A stretch of DNA of 35,984 nucleotides from assembly GCA_024742455.1 (NCBI GenBank), contig JANSYL010000016.1, positions 1-35,984 of the forward strand, in the 5' to 3' direction. The stretch comes from Paracoccaceae bacterium. Lineage in GTDB: Bacteria > Pseudomonadota > Alphaproteobacteria > Rhodobacterales > Rhodobacteraceae. The notes beneath the pieces were generated by a model. That model was not told the DNA's origin. It saw nothing but the letters and a program-made list of their open reading frames with translations, and did no database searches. Each line of letters starts with the position of its first letter. The stretch's first letter is position 1. Shown one piece after another: positions 22,571 through 28,941 of the stretch. The translations under genes were made by a program, and so were the position numbers.

Positions 22571-22620
22571 CCGGCGCACGGGGGGCAACCCGCGCAATCC
22601 GTATTTTTGGAAAGATGAAG
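22571..22620 (-). repeat. Intergenic element with CTTC...AAAATAC motif and GC hairpin
   Basis: On the minus strand, bases 22620-22601 read CTTCATCTTTCCAAAAATAC, which matches 16 of 20 positions of CTTCTTCTTGCCCGAAATAC at 31661-31680 (plus strand). In both places a GC-rich stem follows the ATAC end (here GCGC-A-CGGG / CCCG-CGC in 22575-22595). The element sits between fsa and the HCCA isomerase-like gene, starting directly after the fsa stop. I know similar sequences as recurrent in Rhodobacterales intergenic regions, but their function is not established. Confidence 0.5.
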
Positions 22621-22684
22621 GGCGGGGTTCGCAGAAAGGCCCCGGTAGGCTAGGCTCGGGTCATGCCGCCCGGAGGATGCCGCC

Positions 22685-23290
22685 ATGCCGTCCGACATCG
22701 ATTTCTGGCTCGCCCTGACCTCGCCCGCCTCCTATCTGGCCAGCCTGCGCATCGACGCCGTCGCCGAACGGCACGGGCGCAGGGTGCGCTGGCGGCCCTT
22801 CAACATCCGCGAGGCACTGGAGGCCGAAGGGGTCAAACCCAATGTGATGTATCCGCGCAAGGGCGCTTATGCGCGCCATGACTGGGCGCGTACGGCGCGG
22901 CTTCATGGCCACCCATTCAGGATGCCCGACCCGTTCGGGCGCAGCAGCCTGCCCGCCATGGCCATCGCCTATGCCGCCGGGGCCGAGGCCGGGCAGGACG
23001 CGCTGAAATCGGTCTGCCGGATCGTGATGGCGGCCTATTTCGCCGATAGTGCCGCCATCGACGACCCCGACACCCTGCTGGGTCTCGTGGCCGGGGCGGG
23101 CATCGACACCGAAACCGCGCGGCGCGCGCTGGACGACCCCGACATGGCCGACGCCATCGCCTCCGCGACCCGGGCCGCGCTGGCAGCGGGCGTCTGGGGC
23201 GCCCCCATGATCATCGTCGACAATGAGCCGTTCTGGGGCGAGGACCGGATCGATCAGGTCGACCTGTGGCTGGCACGGGGCGGCTGGTAA
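22685..23290 (+). CDS. 2-hydroxychromene-2-carboxylate isomerase-like (DsbA/GST kappa fold)
   Basis: A 201-residue protein of the HCCA isomerase family, which has a thioredoxin fold with a helical insertion. It opens with DIDFWLALTSPASYLASLRI (the family pattern D-F-x-S-P-x-S-Y-L-A, with the catalytic Ser region), and has RWRPFNIREALEAEG, KGAYARHDWARTARLHGHPF, and near the end GVWGAPMIIVDNEPFWGEDRIDQVDLWL, as expected. The classical enzyme acts in naphthalene degradation with glutathione, but most family members in marine alphaproteobacteria have unknown substrates, and no aromatic-degradation genes are nearby. Start ATG 22685 with GGAGG at 22672-22676. TAGGCTAGG at 22646-22654 may be part of a promoter. 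Confidence 0.9.
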   Translation: MPSDIDFWLALTSPASYLASLRIDAVAERHGRRVRWRPFNIREALEAEGVKPNVMYPRKGAYARHDWARTARLHGHPFRMPDPFGRSSLPAMAIAYAAGAEAGQDALKSVCRIVMAAYFADSAAIDDPDTLLGLVAGAGIDTETARRALDDPDMADAIASATRAALAAGVWGAPMIIVDNEPFWGEDRIDQVDLWLARGGW

Positions 23291-23378
23291 GGGCGCCGCA
23301 ACATTCAAAAAAGCTGGCGAGACGGGGTCCGGTCATGGTATTGCGTGGCCCAACAAACAAGAATGACGAGGCAGCCCG

Positions 23379-24107
23379 ATGAGCAGTGAAGCCGTGGACA
23401 CCGGACCGGAACCCCGTGAGGATTGGCGCGACCGTGTCCTCAGCGACCCCGACCTGATCCTCGATGACCGCGACCTGATGCGCGCGCTGATCGCGGCAAA
23501 TGACCGGCAGATGGGCGGCAATATCGTCGACATGCGCGGCATCGCGATGGAACGGCTGGAACACCGGCTGGACCGGCTGGAAGACACCCACCGCGCGGTG
23601 ATCGCGGCCGCCTATGAAAACCTCGCGGGCACCAACCAGATCCACCGGGCGATCCTGACGCTGATGGATCAGACCGATTTCACCAGCTTCCTGAAATGCC
23701 TGGCGGGCGATATCGCGCTGGGGCTGCGCGTCGACCGGGTGCGGCTGGTGCTGGAAAGCGTCGAGGCTAGCGAGACCGAGGCGCCGCAGGTCCAGAAGCT
23801 CGAGGATGTGCTGACCGTCGTCTCCCCGGGTTTCGTCGAAAGCTACATCACCGGCGGCCGCGCCGTGCCCCTGCGCCAGGTCACCCTGCGCCAGGTGACC
23901 GAGGCCGATGCCCGCGTCTTCGGCGATGCCGCGCAATGGATCAATTCCGAAGCGGTGCTGCAGCTCGACCTGGGCGAGCGGCGCCTGCCGGGCCTTCTGG
24001 TCCTGGGCGCCGAGGATCCGCACCAGTTCCGGCCGAGCCAGGGCACTGATCTTCTGACCTTTTTCGCCGGGGTGTTCGAACGCCAGATGCGGCGCTGGCT
24101 GGGCTGA
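23379..24107 (+). CDS. DUF484 family protein
   Basis: A 242-residue protein with the DUF484 layout. The N-terminal helix has DWRDRVLSDPDLILDDRDLMRALIAAND and VDMRGIAMERLEHRLDRLEDTHRAVIAAAYENL (coiled coil near residues 48-80). A GAF-like domain follows in residues about 95-235, ending LVLGAEDPHQFRPSQGTDLLTFFAGVFERQMRRWL. The family is regularly encoded next to xerC; its role is unknown, possibly a regulatory partner in chromosome-dimer resolution. It ends 4 bases before xerC, so the two are an operon. It is preceded by an 88-base gap with no clear promoter. The start ATG 23379 was chosen from family alignment. Confidence 0.9.
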   Translation: MSSEAVDTGPEPREDWRDRVLSDPDLILDDRDLMRALIAANDRQMGGNIVDMRGIAMERLEHRLDRLEDTHRAVIAAAYENLAGTNQIHRAILTLMDQTDFTSFLKCLAGDIALGLRVDRVRLVLESVEASETEAPQVQKLEDVLTVVSPGFVESYITGGRAVPLRQVTLRQVTEADARVFGDAAQWINSEAVLQLDLGERRLPGLLVLGAEDPHQFRPSQGTDLLTFFAGVFERQMRRWLG

Positions 24108-24111
24108 GGGC

Positions 24112-25041
24112 ATGACCCTCGCGCTCAGCCCGGCGGCGCGCGACCTGCTGGCGGACTGGCAGACCCACCTGGCCACGATCCGGGGCGCCGCACAGGCCAC
24201 CTCGGCGGCCTATATCGCCGATCTGTCCGATTTCATGGACTTCCAGGCCCGCCATGCCGGCGCGGCGCTCACGCCCGCGATCCTCGGCGGCCTCGCCCCG
24301 CGCGACATCCGCGCCTGGATGGCCGATCAGCGTGCAAGGGGCGTGGGCGCCCGGTCGCTGGCGCGGCGGCTGTCGGCGGTCAAGGCGTTCTTTCGCTGGT
24401 GGGCCGACCGCGACGGCATCGATGCCGGCGCGGTGCTGGCGATCCGCGCCCCGAAACAGGGCCGCCGCCTGCCCCGTCCGCTGACCGAGACGGGCGCGCG
24501 CGACATGATCGGGGTCGCGGCCACGCTGGACGGGCGCCCCTGGGTCGCGGCGCGGGACGTGGCGATCCTGACGCTGCTTTACGGCTGCGGGCTGCGCCGG
24601 GCCGAGGCGCTGGGCCTGACCGGCGCCGATCTGCCGCTGGGCGAGGTGCTGCGCATCCGGGGCAAGGGCGGGAAGGAACGCGAGGTGCCGGTGCTGCCCG
24701 CCGCACGCGCGGCGGTGGCGCGCTATGCCGCGCTCTGCCCGCATGATCCGGCCGCCGATGCCGATGCGCCGCTGTTCCGGGGCATCCGGGGCGGCCCGCT
24801 GAACCCCCGGATCATCGCCGGTGTCGCGGAACGGGCGCGCCTGCAGCTGGGCCTGCCCGCCACCGCCACGCCCCATGCGCTGCGCCACAGCTTCGCCACC
24901 CATCTTCTGGCCCGGGGCGGTGACCTGCGCGCGATCCAGGATCTGCTCGGCCATGCCTCGCTCAGCACGACCCAGGCCTATACCGCCGTCGATACCGACC
25001 GCCTGCTTCAGGTCTACGCCGCGGCCCACCCAAAGGCCTGA
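24112..25041 (+). CDS. xerC: Tyrosine recombinase XerC
   Basis: A 309-residue tyrosine recombinase that, with XerD, resolves chromosome dimers at dif. The N-terminal SAM-like DNA-binding domain (residues about 8-100) contains TSAAYIADLSDFMDFQ and ARSLARRLSAVKAFFRWW. The catalytic domain carries the first Arg in LLYGCGLRRAEALGL, Lys in IRGKGGKEREVPVLP, HALRHSFATHLLARGGDLRAIQDLLGHASLSTTQAYTAVD with H-x2-R, the second His and the nucleophilic Tyr. It follows the DUF484 gene by 4 bases. Only 6 bases separate its stop from that of the convergent pilin-like gene, and both stops lie in one hairpin (25036-25053). Confidence 0.95.
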   Translation: MTLALSPAARDLLADWQTHLATIRGAAQATSAAYIADLSDFMDFQARHAGAALTPAILGGLAPRDIRAWMADQRARGVGARSLARRLSAVKAFFRWWADRDGIDAGAVLAIRAPKQGRRLPRPLTETGARDMIGVAATLDGRPWVAARDVAILTLLYGCGLRRAEALGLTGADLPLGEVLRIRGKGGKEREVPVLPAARAAVARYAALCPHDPAADADAPLFRGIRGGPLNPRIIAGVAERARLQLGLPATATPHALRHSFATHLLARGGDLRAIQDLLGHASLSTTQAYTAVDTDRLLQVYAAAHPKA

Positions 25042-25053
25042 CGGACGTCAGGC
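25036..25053. terminator. Hairpin joining two convergent stop codons
   Basis: GCCTGAC (25036-25042) pairs perfectly with GTCAGGC (25047-25053) around GGAC. The xerC stop TGA (25039-25041) lies in one arm and the stop of the minus-strand pilin-like gene (25050-25048) in the other. There is no T-run; it may be a weak bidirectional terminator or 3'-end protector. Confidence 0.45.
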
Positions 25054-25752
25054 ACAGCCCAGGTAGGACGCGTAAGGGTGTTCGTTGCCATGCGTGGTAA
25101 TGTTGCCGTCGAAATTGTAGGTTTCGCCCGGTTCCAGCGGGTTCGAGGCCGCCGTCGCGATCACCGGCCCGATCTGGGTGCCGGTCCAAGGGTCGCCGAA
25201 ATGCAGCGATGACAGCATCATGCCGCTGTCGGTGTCGGTCAGGGTATAGGCCGAACTGACATCGAACCCTTCACCGAAGGTCTGGCCGTCGATCTCGACG
25301 TCCTGGGCGACGATCTGGCTGTTGTCGACCTCGTGCAGCAGCTCGTCATCATCGGCGATCAGCAGCACGATCGGCTCGGCGTCCGGGCTGAGCTGCAGTT
25401 GCTGCGCCCCGCCCGAGCCCGCCGCCCATTGCGACATCGAGGTTTCATCCGGCAGCCCGCCGATGAAATCGCTCGACTGGTAGATCAGCATCGCGGTCAC
25501 CGGCATGCCCTGATGGGTCATGCCGCCGGTGCCGCCGCCCAGGCCTGCATCGGCGCAGACCTGCCCGACAAGGTCGCGGAACTCGGCCGACATCTCGACC
25601 CCGGTCAGGAAATTGCGGATGTCGTTCGACAGGTCCTGCAGACCACCCGACACGACCGACCCCACGGCCAGGCCCATCCCGGCAAGGGATGCGGTCAGAA
25701 CGGTCCAGTCGACGGTGATGGCACCGGATTCAGATTTCAGGAACGCGTGCAT
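25048..25752 (-). CDS. Pilin-like membrane protein with large ectodomain, paralogue 1 (234 aa)
   Basis: The N-terminus has a short basic leader (HAFLKSES), then Gly10, AITV, Asp15-Trp16 and a hydrophobic helix to about residue 36 (TVLTASLAGMGLAVGSVVSGG). This fits the type IVb prepilin pattern G/x4-E-(Y/F), with Asp-Trp in place of Glu-Tyr. An amphipathic region follows (LQDLSNDIRNFLTGVEMSAEF), then a domain of about 170 residues that is acidic and Gly-rich (ADDDELLHEVDNSQ). The only two Cys are C66 and C233, close to the C-terminus, and could form a pilin-like disulfide loop. It is a close paralogue of the next gene. AGAGGG lies upstream of ATG 25752; TTGAC-N5-GTCAA at 25777-25791 may be an operator. 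No Tad genes are in the window. Function unknown. Confidence 0.75.
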   Translation of the reverse strand: MHAFLKSESGAITVDWTVLTASLAGMGLAVGSVVSGGLQDLSNDIRNFLTGVEMSAEFRDLVGQVCADAGLGGGTGGMTHQGMPVTAMLIYQSSDFIGGLPDETSMSQWAAGSGGAQQLQLSPDAEPIVLLIADDDELLHEVDNSQIVAQDVEIDGQTFGEGFDVSSAYTLTDTDSGMMLSSLHFGDPWTGTQIGPVIATAASNPLEPGETYNFDGNITTHGNEHPYASYLGCA

Positions 25753-25868
25753 GATGACCCTCTGTCGCTGACGCGGTTGACTTAGGGTCAATCTTGCCGC
25801 GCGCCGTGGCAGGGATGCGGACAGGGTGTGGCAAACCCTTGGCAGCGCAGGGCAATTCTGCGGCGCGC

Positions 25869-26570
25869 CTAGCCGCCGCAACCCAGGTAGGCGCCGTAGG
25901 GCTGTTCGTTGTTATGCGTGGTCTGGTTGCCGTCGAACGTGTAGCTTTCGCCGGGCTCCAGCGGGTTCGACGCGGCGGTGGCCAGAACCGGGCCCTGCTG
26001 GGTGCCGTTCCACGGATCGCCGAAATGCAGCGAGGACAGCATCATGCCGCTGCTCGAATCCGACAGCGTATAAGCCGAACTGACGTCGAAACCGGCGCCA
26101 TAGGTGGTTCCATCCAGCGTGACATCGGCGGCCACGAGCTGGCTGTTGTCGACCTCGTGCATCTCGTCATCGTCATCGGCGATCAGCAGCACCACGGGGC
26201 TGGCATCGGGGCTGAGCTGCAGGGTCAGCGGCACACCGCCCTCGGCCTTGGCCTGCGCCTCATCGGGCAGCCCGCCGATGAAATCGCCCGCCTGGTAGAT
26301 CAGCAGCGCGGTCACCGGCATCCCCTGGTAGGTCATGCCGGCCGTTCCGTTGCCGACCCCGGCATTGTCGCAGACCTGTTCGATCAGGTCGCGGAACCGG
26401 TCCGACATCTCCACCCCGCTCAGGAAATCGGCGATATCGTTCGACAGGTTCTGCACGCCGCCCGATACGACCGAGCCCACCGCAAGGCCCAGCCCCGCCA
26501 GCGACGCGGTCAGGACGGTCCAGTCGACGGTGATCGCGCCGGATTCTGAGGTCAGGAAAGGATGGAACAT
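25869..26570 (-). CDS. Pilin-like membrane protein with large ectodomain, paralogue 2 (233 aa)
   Basis: It has the same design as the gene at 25048: leader HPFLTSES, Gly11, AITV, Asp16-Trp17 and a helix to about residue 37. Conserved ectodomain blocks follow, such as GMTYQGMPVTALLIYQ, DFIGGLPDE, SPVVLLIADDDDEMHEVDNSQLV, FDVSSAYTLSDSSSGMM and LHFGDPWNGTQQGPVLATAA. The two Cys are C67 and C231 (end YLGCGG). By eye the two proteins are identical at well over half their positions, so this is a tandem duplication with divergence. The gene starts at ATG 26570 with a weak ribosome-binding site; the 152-base gap upstream holds a perfect AACAC-A-GTGTT repeat (26692-26702) and a TTGACA (26665-26660) without a good -10 partner. 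Not recognised as a named family. Confidence 0.75.
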   Translation of the reverse strand: MFHPFLTSESGAITVDWTVLTASLAGLGLAVGSVVSGGVQNLSNDIADFLSGVEMSDRFRDLIEQVCDNAGVGNGTAGMTYQGMPVTALLIYQAGDFIGGLPDEAQAKAEGGVPLTLQLSPDASPVVLLIADDDDEMHEVDNSQLVAADVTLDGTTYGAGFDVSSAYTLSDSSSGMMLSSLHFGDPWNGTQQGPVLATAASNPLEPGESYTFDGNQTTHNNEQPYGAYLGCGG

Positions 26571-26722
26571 GTCGGTTCTCGCGGGATGGGACGGATAAGC
26601 AGCACATGGGAGATAGCGGGGCAATTCGGCGACGCGGCGCAGAAATAGCGGCGGGTTTGTGTCAAATTGCCTGTATTCGCCGTGCAAGCAGAACACAGTG
26701 TTTCAGGTCCGGAAACGCCGGG

Positions 26723-26977
26723 TCAGCTGCTGTCCTGGCCCTCGGCCTCGGCCGCTGCAGCAGCCTCGGCGGCGTTTTCGGCGCGGAACGCCGCCCATTC
26801 ATCGAAACTGTCCCGCAACTGGATATCCGAGATCTGGGTCGAAATCCGGTCGGCCAGGTCCTCGATCCCGTCCGACACAACGCTCATCACCGCAAGCGAC
26901 ATGCCCACGGTGGCAGCCGTCAGGACCACCCAATCGATGGTCACGGCCCCGGATTCGGATCTGATGAAGCGGCGCAT
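26723..26977 (-). CDS. Short pilin-like membrane protein, 84 aa
   Basis: The third member of the series: leader MRRFIRSES, Gly10, AVTI, Asp15-Trp16 and a hydrophobic helix to about residue 36 (VVLTAATVGMSLAVMSVVSDG), clearly related to the two downstream genes at the N-terminus. It lacks the large ectodomain and ends in a short acidic/Ala-rich tail (ENAAEAAAAAEAEGQDSS). It has no Cys. This size is typical of major Flp pilins (50-90 residues), so it could be the filament subunit while the other two are minor pilins; that is inference. Start ATG 26977 with GAGGGAGAG upstream. It follows suhB by 55 bases, and a possible promoter overlaps the suhB stop (27032-27061). Confidence 0.7.
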   Translation of the reverse strand: MRRFIRSESGAVTIDWVVLTAATVGMSLAVMSVVSDGIEDLADRISTQISDIQLRDSFDEWAAFRAENAAEAAAAAEAEGQDSS

Positions 26978-27031
26978 CGCGCACTCTCCCTCGGCTGTAT
27001 GGGCCAGAGGATAGGCGCAGAATCGTCCGAA

Positions 27032-27061
27032 ATTATGACGGGTTGCGGATGATCTTCGCAA
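27032..27061 (-). promoter_or_regulatory. Candidate promoter ahead of the pilin-like genes
   Basis: On the minus strand TTGCGA (27061-27056) and CATAAT (27037-27032) are 18 bases apart; the -10 matches consensus at 5 of 6. The -10 overlaps the suhB stop. It would give a leader of about 50 bases before the 84-residue pilin-like gene. Confidence 0.35.
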
Positions 27062-27827
27062 ACCCGTCGAAGCTGGGTTCGGCGGCGGCGATGATCGTGC
27101 CATCCGTCAACAGGTCGCGGCCCGGCGTGATCGGCTCCACCAGTCCCCCCGCCTCGCGCACGATCAGCTGACCGGCGGCGATGTCCCAGGCGTTCAGCCC
27201 GCGTTCCCAATACCCCTCGTAGCGCCCCGCCGCGACATAGGCCAAATCCAGCGCCGCCGCCCCCCATCGCCGCACCCCGGCACAGGCCGGCATCAGCCGC
27301 GCCAGGTCCTGCAGCGTGGCGGGCAACTCGCCCCGTCCCGCGAAGGGAATGCCGGTCGCGAAGACGCTTTCGATCATCTTCGTGCGGCCCGACACCCGCA
27401 GCCGCTGGCTGTCGTTCAGCCAGGCGCCCGCGCCCTTTTCGGCATAAAACATCTCGTCCTTGGCCGGGTCGTAGACGACACCGGCCACTACCTCGCCCTT
27501 GTGTTCCAGCCCGATCGACACCGCCCAATGCGGCAGCCCGTGCAGGTAATTCGTGGTCCCGTCCAGCGGGTCGACGATCCAGCGCCGCGTCGGGTCCTTG
27601 CCGTCGATGGATGTGCCTTCCTCGCCCAGAAAGCCGTAATTGGGGCGCGCTTCCATCAGGTCCTCGACCAGGATCGCCTCGGCGGCCTTGTCGGCGCGGG
27701 TGACGAAATCGCCCGGCCCCTTGGCCGAAACCTGCAGGTTCTCGACCTCGCGGAAATCCTTGACCAGCGACCGGCCCGCCCGGCGCGCCGCCTTGAGCAT
27801 AATGTTGAGATTGGCCGAGCCTTGCAT
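27033..27827 (-). CDS. suhB: Inositol monophosphatase family protein
   Basis: A 264-residue Mg-dependent phosphatase of the SuhB/IMPase family. The metal-binding motifs are complete: GEEGTSIDGKDPTRRWIVDPLDGTTNYLHGLPHWAVSIGL near residues 68-107 (Glu of GEEG, then D-P-L-D-G-T) and the C-terminal WDIAAGQLIVREAGG. Activity on inositol-1-phosphate or related sugar phosphates is expected; in E. coli the homologue also takes part in rRNA transcription antitermination. Start ATG 27827 (MQGSANLNIMLKAARRAGRSL) is the normal beginning. It lies downstream of metR on the same strand, with a 112-base gap that holds a GC-rich hairpin-like sequence (27915-27934). Confidence 0.93.
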   Translation of the reverse strand: MQGSANLNIMLKAARRAGRSLVKDFREVENLQVSAKGPGDFVTRADKAAEAILVEDLMEARPNYGFLGEEGTSIDGKDPTRRWIVDPLDGTTNYLHGLPHWAVSIGLEHKGEVVAGVVYDPAKDEMFYAEKGAGAWLNDSQRLRVSGRTKMIESVFATGIPFAGRGELPATLQDLARLMPACAGVRRWGAAALDLAYVAAGRYEGYWERGLNAWDIAAGQLIVREAGGLVEPITPGRDLLTDGTIIAAAEPSFDGFAKIIRNPS

Positions 27828-27939
27828 GGGGGATTCCTCGATAGCGTCCGGCGCTGCGTATAGGAGGTTGCGCCCGGGGGGCCAAGGGGCGCGGAAAACC
27901 CGCCTTTTCCCGCCCGTTTCCCGCGCGGAAAACGCCCCC

Positions 27940-28848
27940 TTACCCCCTGCGCTGCAGCTTCGGGGGCTCGGTCCGGCACAGCCGCAGCATCTGCGCGATG
28001 AAAGGCTTGGCCGTATCCTCGACCCGCGTCGCCGCGAACAGCCGCCGGGTCACGCCATCTTCGGTCAGGGGCCGCGTGACGATGGAACTGTCGCGCCCCA
28101 CATCGCGCACCACCCAGTCGGGCAGGACCGAAACCCCCCGCCCCGAGGCGACAAGCAGCAGGATCACCGCGGAAAGCTCCACCTGCCGGATCGATTTCGG
28201 CTCCACCCCCGCCGGGAACAGGACCTGGCTGAACACGTCCAGACGTGCCCGGTCGACCGGATAGGTGATCAGGGTCTGGTCGGCGAAATCCTCCGCTTCG
28301 ATGAACGGCTTCGCCGCCAGCGGATGATCGGCGGCACAGACAAAGACCGGCTCGTAATCGAACAGCGGGCTGAAATCGACGCCCGACAGCGATTCAGGGT
28401 CCGACGACACGACCAGGTCCACCTCCTCCCTGAGCAGCGCGGGCAGGGCCTCGAATTGCAGGCCGGGCCGGATATCCACGTCGACATCGGGCCAGGATTG
28501 CCGGAACGCCTCCAGCACCGGCAGCAGCCAGTCGAAACAGGCATGGCATTCGATGGCGATATGCAGGCGCCCCGACTTGCCGGACCTCAGCCCCGAAAAT
28601 TCTTCCTCCAGCGCGGCTACGCGCGGCAGCACGTCCTCGGCAAGCCTCAGCAGCTTCATGCCCGCCGCCGACAGGCGCATCGGCTTTGACCGCCGCACGA
28701 ACAATTCCAGCCCCGCCTGATCCTCCAGCCCCTTGATCTGGTGGCTCAGCGCACTTTGCGTGATGTGCAGCCTGTCGGCAGCCCGGGCCAGCCCGCCTTC
28801 CTCGTGGATCGCCTTGACCGTGCGCAGGTGGCGAAATTCGATATGCAT
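27940..28848 (-). CDS. metR: LysR-type regulator MetR
   Basis: A 302-residue LysR-type regulator. The N-terminal winged helix reads MHIEFRHLRTVKAIHEEGGLARAADRLHITQSALSHQIKGLEDQ (residues 1-44). The effector domain has LHIAIECHACFDWLLPVLEAFRQSWPDVDVDI and TYPVDRARLDVFSQVLFPAGVEP, which match E. coli MetR closely (IAIECHSCIQWLTPALENF and YPVQRSRLDV are the counterparts I recall). MetR activates methionine and folate genes with homocysteine as co-effector. I start at ATG 28848, which has GAGGCGGAG just upstream; the open frame runs 22 codons further into the operator region. Divergence from metF supports control of metF and autoregulation. Confidence 0.92.
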   Translation of the reverse strand: MHIEFRHLRTVKAIHEEGGLARAADRLHITQSALSHQIKGLEDQAGLELFVRRSKPMRLSAAGMKLLRLAEDVLPRVAALEEEFSGLRSGKSGRLHIAIECHACFDWLLPVLEAFRQSWPDVDVDIRPGLQFEALPALLREEVDLVVSSDPESLSGVDFSPLFDYEPVFVCAADHPLAAKPFIEAEDFADQTLITYPVDRARLDVFSQVLFPAGVEPKSIRQVELSAVILLLVASGRGVSVLPDWVVRDVGRDSSIVTRPLTEDGVTRRLFAATRVEDTAKPFIAQMLRLCRTEPPKLQRRG

Positions 28849-28859
28849 CTCCGCCTCAT

Positions 28860-28881
28860 ATTCATCTTGAGGGTTATGAAT
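28860..28881. promoter_or_regulatory. Candidate MetR operator ATTCAT-N10-ATGAAT
   Basis: A perfect 6-bp inverted repeat (28860-28865 and 28876-28881) lies between metR and metF, directly next to the metF -35 element and just before the metR start. The position suits LysR-type activation of metF and repression of metR. It differs from the enterobacterial MetR site (TGAA-N5-TTCA), so the assignment is by position. A second, overlapping repeat CTCA...TGAG is at 28856-28871. Confidence 0.5.
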
Positions 28882-28910
28882 TTGCTGCAAGGTCCATTCT
28901 ATGCAATACA
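28882..28910 (+). promoter_or_regulatory. Candidate metF promoter
   Basis: TTGCTG (28882-28887) and AATACA (28905-28910) are separated by 17 bases, giving a predicted start near 28917 and a short leader of about 25 bases that includes the ribosome-binding site AAGGA (28926-28930). The short leader leaves no room for a riboswitch. Confidence 0.4.
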
Positions 28911-28941
28911 CCAATGCGACATTTCAAGGAACAGAATCGCC

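Noticed and set aside
28849-28941. SAM or SAM/SAH riboswitch before metF
   Set aside because: The leader is under 100 bases in total and mostly occupied by the operator, promoter and ribosome-binding site; no matching helices were found.
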